Shown: positions 26,301-41,300 of the stretch, in pieces | Numbering within the stretch: the stretch's first letter is position 1 | How the letters are laid out: each line of letters opens with the position of its first letter | DNA from: Ryuthela nishihirai | Taxonomy: Eukaryota; Arthropoda; Arachnida; Araneae; Heptathelidae | Reading direction: 5' to 3' | NCBI GenBank assembly: GCA_038380435.1 | Contig: JAWZYU010000727.1 | Coordinates: 1 to 64,000, forward strand | DNA: 64,000 nt | The notes under the pieces: model-generated | Seen by the model: only the letters and a program-made list of their open reading frames with translations | Told to the model about the DNA's origin: nothing | Database searches by the model: none | Position numbers and translations under genes: made by a program

Positions 26301-29300
26301 CTCATCCTGAATTTTGCCAAGTCACTCCGAATTTTGTCAACTTCTAGATTTTGCCAACTCCCTAAGTCCTCCTTGAACGACAACTGCAAATTGTCCTGAA
26401 CAATCTTTCAGTTTGGGCGATGGCCAATGGGTTTCAGTTCTCCCCATAGAAAACCGCTTAAGCGCACTTTTGCCGCAAGCATAATCTTCATCTGGACCCC
26501 GAGCTGCAGCTCGGGGTCTACTCCAGTAGTGGTGGAGACCAAGTTTCTCGGTCTCCAACCAGAAATTGACCTTTTTACCTCATATTCGACATCGCAGGTC
26601 CAAGTGCACGCGAGCATTGAACATCCTCAAGGTCCTCTCCTCCCTCTCTTGGGGGGTGGACCAATGTTTTTTGCTCCGCCTCTACCGTGCACTTGACGGT
26701 CGAAACTGGACTACGGATCCCAGGTGTACGATTCTACCTGCAATTCGGTGGTGAAGGTGCTGGACCCCCTCCATCATCAGGCCCTCCATGTTTGCACAGG
26801 GCCTTCCGCACTTCACCAGTCCAGAGTCTCTATGTTGAGACCGACGAACCATCGTTTTCTATTTGCTGTCAGCAGTTGTCCCTACAATATGCAGCGAAAT
26901 TGTGATCCCTGCCAGGCCATCCCACTTGGGACTGCACTTTCAGTCCCAGGTGTGAAATGTTATACCAGAATCGGCCGACTGCCATTTGTCCTTTTGGTTT
27001 GCGTGTCCAAGGTTACCTGCGAGACATGAACACCAGTCTCGATAGCATCGCACAGTCGACAGCCAAGCCACTTCCATCTTGGCTCGCTGTTTCCCCTTCT
27101 TGCGATTTTTCCCTGTGCAGGACGGGGAAGGCCTTTATACCTGACTGTGTACCCACAACTTTTTGCCAGCCATCGTGCTGCGCACCCGGACTTCTTGCCT
27201 GTCTTCACAGATGGTTCGAAGTCAGGTACATCTGTGGGATCAGCCATGGTCTGCTGTGATGTAATCATTGCAGACCAGATCCCACAGCAGTGTTCCATCT
27301 TCACTGCAGAGCTTGGACCACAGAGCAGCTAAGCATCATCGTCGGTGGGTGCTTTACAATGACTCACTTAGCTCGCAATGACTTGGCAGACGCTGCTGCC
27401 AAGTCAGCCACGCCTTTGTCTGACTTTTTGCTGCTGGTTCCATACTTGGACTTCCGGCAGCGTTTTTCCATCGAGCTCCGGGCACACTGGCAGAGATTTG
27501 GGTCTGAATAGGTTGCTAACTAGCTTTTTGAGATCAAGCCCATTGTCAGACTGTGGTAGTCTTGTTTCCGCAGGAATCTCAAGGAGGAAGTTGTACTTGC
27601 TTGGCTCCGCTTAGGCTCCCACACATTCATTTCTTCTTAAGGCGGACAACTAACCTAAGTGCGAGTTTTGTGACACCATTTTAACGATCAAGCATATTTT
27701 AATTCATTGGCCTTGTTTAAACTTTGAATGTCATTTGTTTTTTACTTTTCATGCTTTTACGTCCGAGCCCCTTACACTCGGACATCTTTTATCTAATGAC
27801 TCCTTTTTACCTCCTTTGTTTGCTTTTTTACAATTTACTGTTTATTTGAACTGACTGTAATTTTATGGATTTGTTTTTTTTTTATCCTATACAACCTGGG
27901 TCTTTTACACCTGGGTTGGTTTTACCATTTATACCGTTATATTTATTGCTTTACATATGTTTCTTGTTTTTGTATTTTTTATATCTGTTGGTTTTGTTTT
28001 TTAAATTTTATTGTATTGACTTTTAACTTTGGTTGTGGGTTCTGGTTTTTTTATCCTTTTATTTATCTCGTCTGGCGCATTATGGCCTAAGCTGCCAATG
28101 CACCATAAAACCCCAAACAACTAGCCAACCAACCAAAGCCCCCAATGAGAATACCAATGAGGATGAGAAGGATAGGTTTTTATGGACAACATTAGGATAT
28201 TTTGAATAAAGTCAAGAAAGGAGATATTACTATTGTTCTAGGTGACTTCATTGCCAAAGTTGGTACTGACTCCGATCTTTGGGGAGGGGTGATAGGCCCT
28301 TTTGGTATTGATAGTTGCAATGGTAATGGTCAATGTCTCCTATAGGTAAGTAAACTTAATGGTTTGAGAATAACTAACACTTATTACAAACACTGTGACA
28401 TACATAAGTACACATGAGTTTCACCAGATGTACTGCATAAGAATATGATTGATTATATATTGATTAACAGCAAATGAGCTAGTTCTGTTAGGAATACTAC
28501 CAGGTCATATAGGGGAGTTGAAATTGGACTGACCATTACCTAGTTAAAAGTGTCTTGCAACAAACTTAAAAAGTGTTATGCTAGGTTAAACAATTTACCT
28601 TCAATTCTGAAGCTCTGAAAGACCCTGTTATAACTAAATCTTACCATAATAGATTACTTAGTCATTATGACAGTCATGGTTTACTTACTATTGAAATTGA
28701 GGAAGAATGGTATCGTTTTAAACTGGCTTTTCTTGAAACTAATAGTACTCATTTAGGAAAAAAGGAGCAGAAGGGGCAAGATTATTTGAGTGATAAGGCA
28801 CTTAAGCTTATTTCAGAAAGAAAGAACTGCAGGAATGTATTTAATCAATACCCTACTAGTCTTAATAGAAAGCATTACATAGAGCTTAATAAACATTTAC
28901 AGGATCAGTTAGTGGTGGATAAGAATCTTGGACATGATGACTTGGCTGACAAAACAGAGGGAGTAGTTAGACAGCATAACAGTAGGGGATTGTACCACAT
29001 AGTTAATGTTTTATTTAGTATAATGTGGGCAGGTGTACAAGGATTGAAAGATAAACAATGTAAGGTTATAGAAGATGAGGATTCTATCATGGCTAGCTAG
29101 GATGAGTATTTCAGTGATGTTCTAAATAATGTGGTTAGTTCCACTCTCATTTTTGTAATAATAATAGATGCATTACCATGAAAACTGGCTTTAATGTTGA
29201 CCCTATAACATGTTCTGAAGTTATTTTTGGCTATTTTTAAACGAACTACATAAATCCCCAGAGGTAGATGAAATTACTACTGAAATGCTTAAAGCTGGGA

Positions 29301-32300
29301 ATGTTTTGATTACCACATGGTTAATTGAAATTTCGAATATCTTTTATGATAAAAGCATGGTTCCTAAGGATATTACCAGAGCTATTATTATCCCTATTTT
29401 TAAAAAAGGTCATTGCAGTTCTTGTAATAACTGTAGGGGTATCAGCCTACTTTTTGTTCCAGGTATAGTTCTTTGCATGATTGTGCTTAATAGAATTAAG
29501 AAACTGGTTGATGGACAATTGCGTGATAAGCAATGTGGATTCAGAAGTGGTAGGGGATGTGTAGATCAGATATTTCCATTCAGGTAGATTCTTGAGAAAT
29601 GTTTAGAGTTTCAAAAACCTTTGGCTAGTAGCTTCCTTGATTTCAAAAAGGCTTTTGACACTGTTGATTGCCATAATTTGTGGTTGAGTGCGAGATCCTA
29701 TGGCATACCAGATAAGTTAGTTAACATAATGTAAGCTCTGTATAATAACACTGAGTTGTGTGTGAGAGTTGGTAAGGCTTGTAGCAATTGGTTTAGCATT
29801 GCTTCTGGTGTTCGACAAGGGGGCATTTTGTCTCCTTTTTTGTTTAGTTTGGTTATTGATTATGTTATGCAAAATTCACTGCAAAGGAAAGATTTTGACC
29901 TGAAATCTTTCCTTTGCAGTCTGGAGATACGAAAATTTGGTCTGGAGATACGAAAATTTCTGATTTGGATTATGCAGATGATTTAGCCCTTTTGGGAAAT
30001 GATGCTGATGAGATGAACTCTTTCATTTCAGCTGTAGATGAGACTGGTAGTAGAGTAGGTTTGGTTATAAACAGAGAGAGAACTTAAGTGATGAAAATTG
30101 GTCAAGCAATCTGTGTTGTGGTTGATCTGAATGGTTCCACTCTTGAGCATGTGTCTCAGTTTACTTTTATTGGGAGCTTTGTAACAGATGCTGGTGATGT
30201 TTGGCATGAGATTAACAGACGGATAGAGATTGCTGCCAGGACTTTTAAGAATTTATGGAGAGTGTGGAGAATAGGCATATACACCTAAAGACTAAAATTA
30301 GAATGTATAATAGTTTGGTTCTTTCTAGGGTTAGTTATGGTAGTGAAACTTGGACTCTTTGTAAACAAGATAACAGGAAACATGTTGCTTTTGATTCTAG
30401 ATGCTTAGATAGTATCTTAGGCATTAGGTGGTTCAACTTTGTAAGTAATGATGAGGCTAGGCAAAGGAGTTGGCAACCTCCTTCAAGCATCATATTTTGC
30501 AAAGAGAGACACTGTTGGTTTGGACATGTTGCCTGTATGGATAATATATCAGCGAATAGGGTTATGAACAGTGTGCCTAAAGGCCTCAGAAGGAGGGGGA
30601 GACCTAGGATACAGTGGGCAGAGAATGTCAAACTGGACCTAGTTAGAATTGGTGTGCAGTGGCCAGATGCAGCAGATATAGCTGATCTGGTTGGACCTCC
30701 TTAGCGAATGGCTGCTTTAGGATAATAATGATGTTTTATTGCTGAATGAGGTATTTTTGTAGCTCTCATTATAGCATGTTCAACCACCTTTACACTCAGA
30801 TACCTTTTATGAGACTGGTTATTTTTACCACCTGAGATATTTTGTTTTTCATTTTTGATTTTTTGCTGGTTAACAGAATTTAGTTTTGAAATATTGTTTT
30901 TATTCTGTGCTTTTTTCTAAGTCTTTTATATGTGGGTTGATTTTATTTTGAATTTCTATATATTGGTATATATTTTACTTGTTGTTTTTTACACTTGGTA
31001 TGATGTTTATATCTTTTATAATTGCTGTTGTATCCTCTTTACATCTTTCTTTCATCCTTTTGTTTTTTAGTGTTCATATTTTAAATTTTTGATTGTGAAC
31101 TCCATGTCTTTTAATATATATTTTTTTCATTTGTTCGGCCATTTTAGCCTCAGTTGCTGATTTGCAATAAATCCTCAAGCAGCCAACCAATCTCTCAATT
31201 TGAGCAGAAGTGAATTTGTTTCAATTCTTACCATAAATGATTGCTTTCATGTACTTTTGCCACAGCATAATTCTCATATATACCTTGAGATTGTCTCGGG
31301 GAATCCATTCTTTGTATTTTTGGCAGAAACAAATTTCTTCATTTCATCTTTGAATAACACTATCTATATCTATATCCTTGCCATCAGCAGTTGTGATTAC
31401 CATAAGTTGGCAAATTTTGATTTATCCTGTGCCATCCTACTTTAGGACTGCATTCAGGGTTAGCCACCAGCTAATATAAGGTATCATATATTGCACTTAG
31501 TGAAAGAAACCCCCAAAATGTATGTAAAACACATCAATAGATTGTTCTTCAAAAGAGACCTCTCTCCCCTAGAGCAAGCCCAGAACTCACAACTCAGGTT
31601 CAATTCTAAAATGTGAAATATAGCGATTTGTTTAGATTGTGAATGTCTGGGTAATTTGGTAAGTTAACTACTCTTCAATAGGACAAGTTGATAATGTGAA
31701 AAGTTCTTCCACAGAAAACCAAATGAACAAGCAAAACAAACTTTTCATGATATTTAAAAAGAATGTTATTTTGGAAGACACTGATGTACTGCACTGCTTG
31801 AATGATGTAAACTGGAGTTGGATATTTGTTAATACTCTTAGTTAATTTAATATATCAGCTCAGGGAATGGTTTGTATCTCTCTTTACAGTATATGCCTAG
31901 TGATAATTTTCAAACCTATTTTATTATAAAATTTATTTGTAATACAGTAAAAGTGTTTTAGGAAGTAAACAGCATATCAATTGTTTATTAAATAATATAA
32001 CTGAAATGCTATTTGAAAAAAAAAAACCTTTTATAAATATTGCTAAATGATAACATAAATTTTCTAGGACAGAATAGAATGGTCCAAAACTCTGAAAGGC
32101 AAATACTTTAATTGCTTGGGATACTTTTTTTCACTATACTGTATATGGAAAATTTTTATAGTAAGTATTTTAATATATAGTTATTTTTACACTAAGCCAG
32201 AGCTAACTCAAGTGTACACTTTATTGTACAAATTTTTATTAGGGTTAGTTTCTCACCATATGTGACACAAAAGTATTTCTATTGCCTACAAAAGATTAGA

Positions 32301-35300
32301 AATTAAAAAATTAAAATCTTTTTCTGTTTGAAAATGTAATTGAGTATTCCTCTTCTGAACAATCACATTGTTGCTAAGGAAACAGCTTTAGTTCATAAAT
32401 ATTTTTGCATGGATGTGTGTTGTGTTTTGATCTTGCATATATAACTAAGACTGAATTATCTCATGCTTTTATTATATGTAGATAATTTTACGATACAGAA
32501 AAGATATCATTTGCATTACAATTTCAGTAAAAATGTTTTTTTACCAAATATATATCTTACATTAAGTTTAAATATTCAGCTGATATTCTTAGCTCATTCA
32601 AATAGATTTAACTACTTATACGTCGAGTTTTTTTTATTTCATTGCACAAAACAAATCTGCATTTTGTTTATTACATATTTCAAACCATTGTTTCATCCAA
32701 TAACATTCTTTGCTAATAAAAACATTTTTGGGTGATATTTTAGTATGTAATATTTTTTTTTTGCACTATCATTGAAAATAATGAAATTAGTGAATTCCAG
32801 TATTTAAAGCAAAAAAGATTATTATAAAATATCTATTTTTAAAATTGTATTGCAACATAAACTTACACATAATGTATACATTGCCTGGCCAGATTATTAT
32901 GAGCACTTCATTGTGTCTGAGGTGCCATGAAACATGACAATATATGAAAAATATTTTTACTGGCATAAGTATTCTATATCACTATGAAGTCCTATAAAAG
33001 CCATAAAGGCATGGTAAAAAGCAAAGTCAAGTGTGACATGGGTAAAAATGTTGATCTGATTGACTTCAAAAGGGGGCTCATCATTGGAATGTGAGGGCAA
33101 GAGGATCTATAATGGTGATTGAAATCAGTGGAAAATTATGGGTCACAGTACATCAAGTGTATGGAGAATGATAATGGTCTAAAGAAGGGGTGGGCAAATA
33201 GCAGCCCGCGGGCCACATTCAGCCCGCTAAGAGTTTTTTGTGGCCCGCCAAGACAGTCAGAAAAATCCGTCTTGAACCGAGATTTCCTTCCCGTGCACGA
33301 CCAAAGATTCGTCTTGTATTTTCCACTAGGACGGCCACGTCAATATGCATGCGCAGTGTAGATACGAAAACAATTGCCCACCCCTGGTCTAAAGCAATGT
33401 GTCCACAAATCAGGGCAAATGTGAGAGGAAAAAGGCTTTGATAGACAGGGAAAGCTATTTGTTGGCATGAACTGTATGGCAAAACAGAACTGCTAGAGTT
33501 TATCAGCTGAGAAAGATGACAGCTAGTAGTACTTCAAAACCAATTTCAATAAGAACTATGCACAGAGATTTAAAATATTTTGAAATTTATGAACCATACC
33601 ATGATATGAAAGCACAATTTGAAATTCGTGAACCATACTAATGATGTGAAAACTTTTCTGAAAACAGTAGAATTCGAAGACTCCAATAGTATATGGAACA
33701 GTGAACCTGGTCAGTTGAAGGCTAGAAACTTATCATATGGTCAGACAAATCACATTGCACACTGTTTTCTACAGATTGCTGATGTAGAGTGTGGTGACAC
33801 TGCCATAAACTAATGGATGCATTGCAGGTAGCTCCTGCTGGAGGCAGTGTGATGGTATGGGGAATATTTTCTTGACACAGTCTGTGCAGGGTTGCATCAC
33901 TTCCCAGAAGTATAAATGCATCATGGACGATTAGGTGCTGCCAATGATGCATCATTTTAACTCCAATGGAGATGGCAAATTCCAGGATAATAAAGCACTA
34001 ATTCATTACTCTCAAATAATATGGAGTGTTTGAGGAATGTGAAATGGACTTCTATCACCTTCCTTGGCCTGCACAGGTGCCTGATCAAAAACTTACATGA
34101 TAATTTGGAATGCACTATTCATTTGCATTACAATACTGACATGCACAGACCCCATCTGTGCATATGATTAATCCATTTTTCAGGAAGAGTAATTCAAAAT
34201 GCCTCCTGCTGTATTTCAAAAGTATGTGGAAAGCATTCCACATTGATTGTGGCTATTATCGCTACCCATGGAGGCCTATTGAAGTATTAGGTATATACAG
34301 AATCCTCAAGCAATGATGGGCAACAGAGATATAACCAGATTGGGCAGTTTAGTTCTCCAAAAATTTCTGCCCCTGAGCTAGAACTGCTGCATTTGGCATG
34401 AGCAAAGTAGACAAATGCTGGGGGCCTGTTATTTTTGGGGCCCATTTTCATTATCATATATTGTGACAAGAGGGAAATTCTTGCATAGAGTTTTAAATGG
34501 GGGGGGGGGGGTAATATTTTACCTTTTCCTCAGGTAAGGTAAGGCTTAAGATGGCCATGCATTTGGCTACTGTAGGCCAATTCTAACAAAGGTCATGTTT
34601 GACATTGTCAGACATCCACGTCTTAGGTCTCCCCTTTTTTCTGAGGCCTTTAGGTAACTGTTCATAACCCTATTTGCTAATCTATAGTTATCTATAGCTA
34701 ATCTATATCTATAATCCATGGTCACATTATTCCATGAGTGAAAAGAATGCTTGTTGTAAACATCCACTATATAGCCACTTGACTGTACATATGGGCAATA
34801 GCTAGGTCAATGCACTCAAAGAACTGCTCTGCCGTGATGTACTTTATGCTGCAGGCAGCTTTACAACCTCTGGCCTTGCTTTAAGCCTTATAATTTTAAA
34901 AATAGAAGTCTTTAAGTTATTCTCAGCCACATTTTCTCATAAAAAGTTTATTTTAGAAGTTGTAGAACTTCCAATTAGTGTCCCATTGGCATAACACGGT
35001 GTGGGGTAGTCATAATTCAATGATCACTCAGTGTAATGTGGAATCCATGTGGGATAAGATGACAGTTTATTGTGCACTTCACCACAGCCATTTAGGCTCC
35101 TTCCATTGTTTTGATATAATGGATTGTGACACTGTTGTACAGCATACTATTATGTATGACATTATTGTGCTATAACATATATTATCGTCATCATGCAAGA
35201 CTACATCTGGTGCAACCATTTTAACTTTTGAATAGTGTTAATGTAATAAAATTTTCTGTTTAACAAAATAGAAAATGCAAAACTTGTAAATTTTAAATAA

Positions 35301-38300
35301 AAATATTTCTTTTCCTTGTCTTTGAAGCAGTGCATTTGTGTGCAGTGTTACAAAAATTTATTTTGCTTTAAAACAAGATTATTTAGCTTTTTTATTATAA
35401 TAACTGAAAAATTGATAACTAAAAAAAAGGATAAAGAGCTCTGAAGAAATTAAATAAAAATATTTCAAAGCAAATGTCGTTTATTTTAACCTTTGAAATT
35501 TTGAGAACAAACCCTTCCAGATCAATTTGCATTATATATTGACTTACTGCAAAATAGTTAAATAAACTTTACAAAAATGACAAAAACTTAGATTTTACAA
35601 ATTCTGAATGCTACTTATGAAATTACTTCAATTTAATTAAAAATATTGCTAAAATGTCATCATTTAAAAATTAAATTTTTTGTTACAATGTCCTAATCAT
35701 ACCTAAAGTAGCTACCATTTTAAGTTAAGTATGCCAAATGATTTAATTTTTGGTCAAGTTCAAATAATTATTCTTTGTAATTGCAGTACATATTGGAGAA
35801 GCAATATAAATACCTTCTAGAAGTAATACACCTAAAGAGTAAAATTAGACTATATAATAGTTTGGTTCTGTCTAGGGTTAGTTATGGTAGTGAAACATGG
35901 ACACTGTGTAAACAAGATAACAGGAAACTAGATGCCTTTGATTCTAGATGCTTACGCAGTATCTTGGGCATTAGGTGGTTTAACTTTGTAACTAATGATG
36001 AGATTAGGCAAAGGAGTTGGCAACCTCCTTTAAGCAGCATATTGTGCAGAGAGAGACTCCTTTGATTTGGCCATGTTACCTGTATGTGTAATTATAGATT
36101 GCAGAATAGGGTTATGAATAGTATGCATATATGGAAACACTGAAAATCACTGAAAACTTGCAATAAAAATATGTTCCCTTGGAATTGGACTTCATTTTAT
36201 TGAGAACATAGATGGTCAGATATTTACAAAATAGCTCAATTAGCCCAGTGGAACTCTCAGCCAGTTGGTGGGACATTTCTAAATATAGAAGAGCAGCTAC
36301 AGCAAAGGCGTCATCTAGGCTGTGCTAATGACAGTTTGAGCAAGAGAAGGGCTTTTTATTTTCTGAGACATCAAGTTTAGGAATAAATTGAAATAATTAG
36401 CATTTTTAGGAACTCTGAAATATCTGTTTTACGTATATAGTTTGAATAAAAAAAGTTAATTCAGACTTTAACATTTTTAGAAAATATTTATATTTTTATT
36501 GTTCTATAGACTTGTCTGTAAATGGTAGCTAGGTAGTCACTGGAAGGAGAGCTATGTACTAATCCCCTGTGATGATGCATAGAACTGACCAGGCCTAGCA
36601 CCTAATGTCCGACCCCGTCTTCTCGTGGTGCAGACCGTTAGTACCTTTCAAAAGAGATACTCTCTTGTGGAAGTTAACGGAAGGGGAGGGCTGACAGATT
36701 AGTGTGGCCTACTGATCTGGACAACTATGGCTACTTTTTTTTTTTTTTTCTACCCTGCTGAGGAGTGGTCAACCACACAGGGTCCTGGTGCTGACCATAT
36801 AAACCCACTGGACTGGACAGATATATGGCTCTGAGCTTGATTATGGATCCTGATTTTGCTGCACTGGTGGGCTTCTGTGGAGGGAAAATCTTCCGCTGTG
36901 CTTTCTGTTTGTTTGTGGGTTGACAGCCCCAAGTGAATAGATTCACAGGATATGTTTATCAGCTGGTGGATAATCCTGAGTAGAGTGCAGGTGCACATTG
37001 CAGGCACCTGAACTCTTTGCTTCTATTGGCATTGTCAAATTCTACATTGGAGGAAGTCTTCCAGTGTAGATGGCTTCAGCCTTTAGTGGTGGGGGAACGG
37101 ATCTTTGCCCCATGTCTGCGATTAGGGGGCTGTTTGATAATATCGGCATTCCCTCTCTCAATAAACATAGTTTCTTTAAACATCCCACTAACCATTTTCT
37201 CTCCATAGGTAGTTGGAATGTGAGGATTCTGCACAGAGCTTTTTCTGTTGATGTCCTCACACAAGAATTCCACCATTATAATTTAGATATTCTCGGCTTG
37301 CAAGAGACCAGATGGACAGATAAAGGTCAGATTCTTAAAAATAATCTTAAATTTCTCTTTTCAGGGAGGGACGACAATAAGCATCACTAAGGCATGGGTC
37401 TGCTTCACAGCAGACAAGCTGGTAGTGATGCTCTTCTAGGATATGAGTGCATTAATGAAAGGTTTCTTACAGCAAAATTCCAAACAAGCGTTAAAGAATT
37501 GAATGTTATCTGCTGTTATGCCCCCACTGAGGATGCTGTAATTTGCTATAAGAAACCTTTCATTAATGCACTCATATTCTATGAGGATGAGAAGGATGTT
37601 TTACAGACAACTTCAGGATATTTTGAATTCTGTCGAGAGGATATATTAACCTCGTTCTAGGTGACTTCAGTGCCAAAGTTGGTACTGACTCTGACCTTTG
37701 GTGATAGGTGATAGGCCCTTTTGATATTGGTAGCTGCAATGGGCAACGTCTCCTAAAGGTAAGTAAAAGTGGTTTCAGAATAACTAACACTTATTACAAA
37801 CACCGCGACATACATAAGTACACATGGGTTTCACCTGATGGGCTGCATAAGAATATGATTGATTATATATTAATTAACAGCAAATGGGCTAGTTCTGTTA
37901 GTAATACCAGGTCATATAGGTCATATACAGTCATGGTTTGCTTACTACTGAAGTTGAAGAATGGGACCATTTTAAACAGGCGTTTTTGGAAACTAACACT
38001 ACTCTTTTGGGGAAAAAGGAGCAGAGGAGGCAGAATTATTTGAGTGATAAGGCACTTGAGCTTATATCAGAAAGAAAGGACTGCAGGAATGTCCTTAATC
38101 AATACCCTACTAGTCCTAATAGAAAGGATTACAGAGAGCTTAATAAATAGGTAAAGGATCAGTTAGCTGCTGCTAAGAATCTTTGGCATGATGGCTTGGC
38201 TGATAGAGCCGAGAAAGCAGTTAGACAGCACAACAGCAGAGAGCTGTACCAGATAGTTAATGTTTTGTGTGGTAGAAACGGACAGGTATACAGGGATTGA

Positions 38301-41300
38301 AGGATAAACAAGGTAAGGTTATAGAAGGTGAGGATTCTGTCATGGCTAGGTGGGCTGAGCATTTCAGTGATATTCTAAACAATGTGGTTAGTTCTATTCC
38401 CATTGTTTGCAATGATGATAGATGCATTGGTGGCTTTAATGCTGGCCCTATAACACAATCTGAAGTTATTTTGGCTGTTTTTAAACTTAAACTTCATAAA
38501 TCCCCAGGCGTACATGAAATTACTAAAGAAATGCTTAGAGCTGGGAATGTTTCAGTTACCACTTGGATGACTGAAATTTTGAACATCTTTTATGATAAAG
38601 GCATGGTTCCCAAGGATTTCACCAGAGCTATTATTATCCCTATTTTCAAAAAAGCTAATTGCAGTTCTTCTGATAACTATAGGGGTATCAGCCTACTCTC
38701 TGTTCCAGGGAAAGTTCTTTGCATGATTGTGCTTAATAGAATTAAGAATCTGGTTGACAGGCAATTGCGTGATGAGCAATGTGGATTCAGAAGTGGTAGG
38801 GGATGTGTAGATCAGATATTTTTACTTAGGTAGATTTTTGAGAAATGTTTAGTTTCAGTAACCTTTGGTTGCTAACTTTGTTGATTTCAAAAAGGCTTTG
38901 GACTATGTTGATTGTCATATTTGTGGTTGATTGTGAGATCATATGGTATATCAGACAAGTTAGTTAACATAATGAAAGCTCTCTATAATAACACTGTGTT
39001 GTGTGTGAGAGTTGGTAAGTTTTGTAGCAATTGGTTTAGCATTACTTCTGGTGTTCGACAAGGGTGCATTTTGTCTCCTTTTCTCATTAGTTTGGTTATT
39101 GATTATGTTATGCAAAACTCACTTCAAGGGAAAGATTTTGGCCTTAAATGGGCTGGAGAGATGAAAATTTCTGTTTTAGATTATGTTGATGATTTAACCC
39201 TTTTGGCAAATGATGTTGATGAGATGAACTATTTCATTCGTGCTGTTGATGAAACTGGTACTAGAGTAGGTTTGGTTATAAACAGAGAGAAAACTAAAGT
39301 GATGAAAATTGGTCAGGCAGGCTGTGATTCAGTTAATCTGAATGGCTGCAATCTTGAACAGGTGTCACAGTTTAATTATCTTAGGAGCTATGTAACAGAT
39401 ACTGGTGATGTGCGGCATGAGATTGGCAGACGGATAGGGATTGCTGCCAAGACTTTTAAGAATCTATGGAGAGTGTGGAGAAATAAGTGTATACACCTAA
39501 AGACTAAAATTAGACTGTATTATAGTTTGGTTCTTTCTAGGGTTAATTATGGTAGTGAAACTTGGACGCTGTGTAAACAAGATAACAGGAAACTAGATGC
39601 TTTTGATTCTAGATGTTTACACAGTATCTTGGGCATTAGGTGGTTCAACTTTGTATCTAATGATGAGGTTAGGCAAAGGAGTCGGCAACCTCTTTTAAGC
39701 AGCATATTGTGCAGAGAGAGACTCCGTTGGTTTGGCCATGTTGCCCGTATGGATAATTATAGATTGGTGAATAGGGTTATGAACAGTGTGCCTTAAGGCT
39801 TCAGTAAGAGTGGGAGACCAAGGATGTGGTGGGCAGACAATGTCAAACAGGACCTTATTAGAATTGGTGTGCAGTGGCCAGATGCAGCAGATGTAGCTCA
39901 GGACAGACTTGCTTAAAGAACTAAATTGCACGGTCTGGTTGGACCTCTGTAGCCCATGGCTGCTTGAGGATGATGATGATGATGATCTAAAGACTGATTT
40001 TATGGTTTAAGTCATTTTTAAGTATAATAATTTAAGTCATATAATTTTATGGTTATACCAGCAGGCTTTGTGGACCTGATTTTATAGGTTGTTGCAATAT
40101 AAGGGTTTATGATAATTCCCAGTAACCCCATTATTGGGGTAAAATTTTTTTCAATAAAATTAGGTTGGTTAAACTTGTCAGATATCTTTAGCAAACTTAA
40201 AAATAATATATATTTTTATTCTAATATATTTTAATTATAATTGCAAACTTTTAGTAGGTGATTTGAATTTGATTGTGCTGGTTTTAAAATTGCATTTTGA
40301 ACTTTTTTATTTTCTCTTTTCAGTGTACAGTGAATATAGTTTTTGACCGTGTTGGGAAGGTGGATCCAGTGACACGTGGAATAGAAATAGCTGTAAATTA
40401 TATGGGAATAAATTTTGATGTAAATATTTGACTATGCTTTATTAGACTGATGGGAATAATTATAATTGAATATATATATATGCAGTAAAATACCAATTTA
40501 ATGAATCTCTGGAGAATGACTTTTTTCAATAAATTGAGGTTTTCATTAAATTGGTGCTGTAGAAAATTAAGAAACTAATCTTATAAGACTTATTCTATAT
40601 GATTTATGATAAAATAATTTTTTTAAAATAATAAAATTTTCTAGTTTATCATGTGGAAAAACCTTTATGCTCATTCTCTTATTTACTTCACTTTCACATA
40701 CTTAAAATAGTTTTTGATTATGTATCATAAAGATGATGGGGCAAGAGCAAATTTTAGCATTATTTTTATTGCTGGGATTTATGAATTTTTATTTTTTTTT
40801 TAATTTCATAGACAATTTTTACTTTTTCCATAATCACCAGTTTCTTCTTTTTCATAGCCATAATGATCAAGAAATAAAATAAAAACCTAACATACTAGTG
40901 ATGGAATTTGCTGCCACACTTAACACATCTCAGTCAAGGCAACTATGATGACAAGAAATATAAATTTGGTTCATGCTCAATATCTGATGTCACTTGCCAA
41001 AAATTATTGTTGTACAGAAAGAGTTGGGCTATTTTACCTCTGAGTAACACATTTTGGTACCCAATATGCTAAATGGTGGGTTACAAGGACTGTGAAGGCT
41101 AGGGAAAAGGACCCACTGGACAGCTGCTGGAGGAACATCCAGTGTGGTCTTTAACATGTACAGGTATGGCTCTCCTGCACATGGCTTAACGTCTCATAAG
41201 ATGGACGTTCCTCTCCAAGCCCATGTGGAGAAAGAATTTCTAGCAGATTGAAAAAGTGAATACTAATTGTTTGATCACAGGCACACTAAATTGAAGTATT

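Noticed and set aside
32463..32735. 90-codon open frame in GPHR intron D
   Set aside because: AT-rich composition, no conserved motif, no repeat; best explained as chance.
35781..35826. Possible extra GPHR exon after a TTGCAG acceptor
   Set aside because: The reading runs straight into RTE-like LINE sequence, and the GPHR frame passes from exon D to exon E without needing it.
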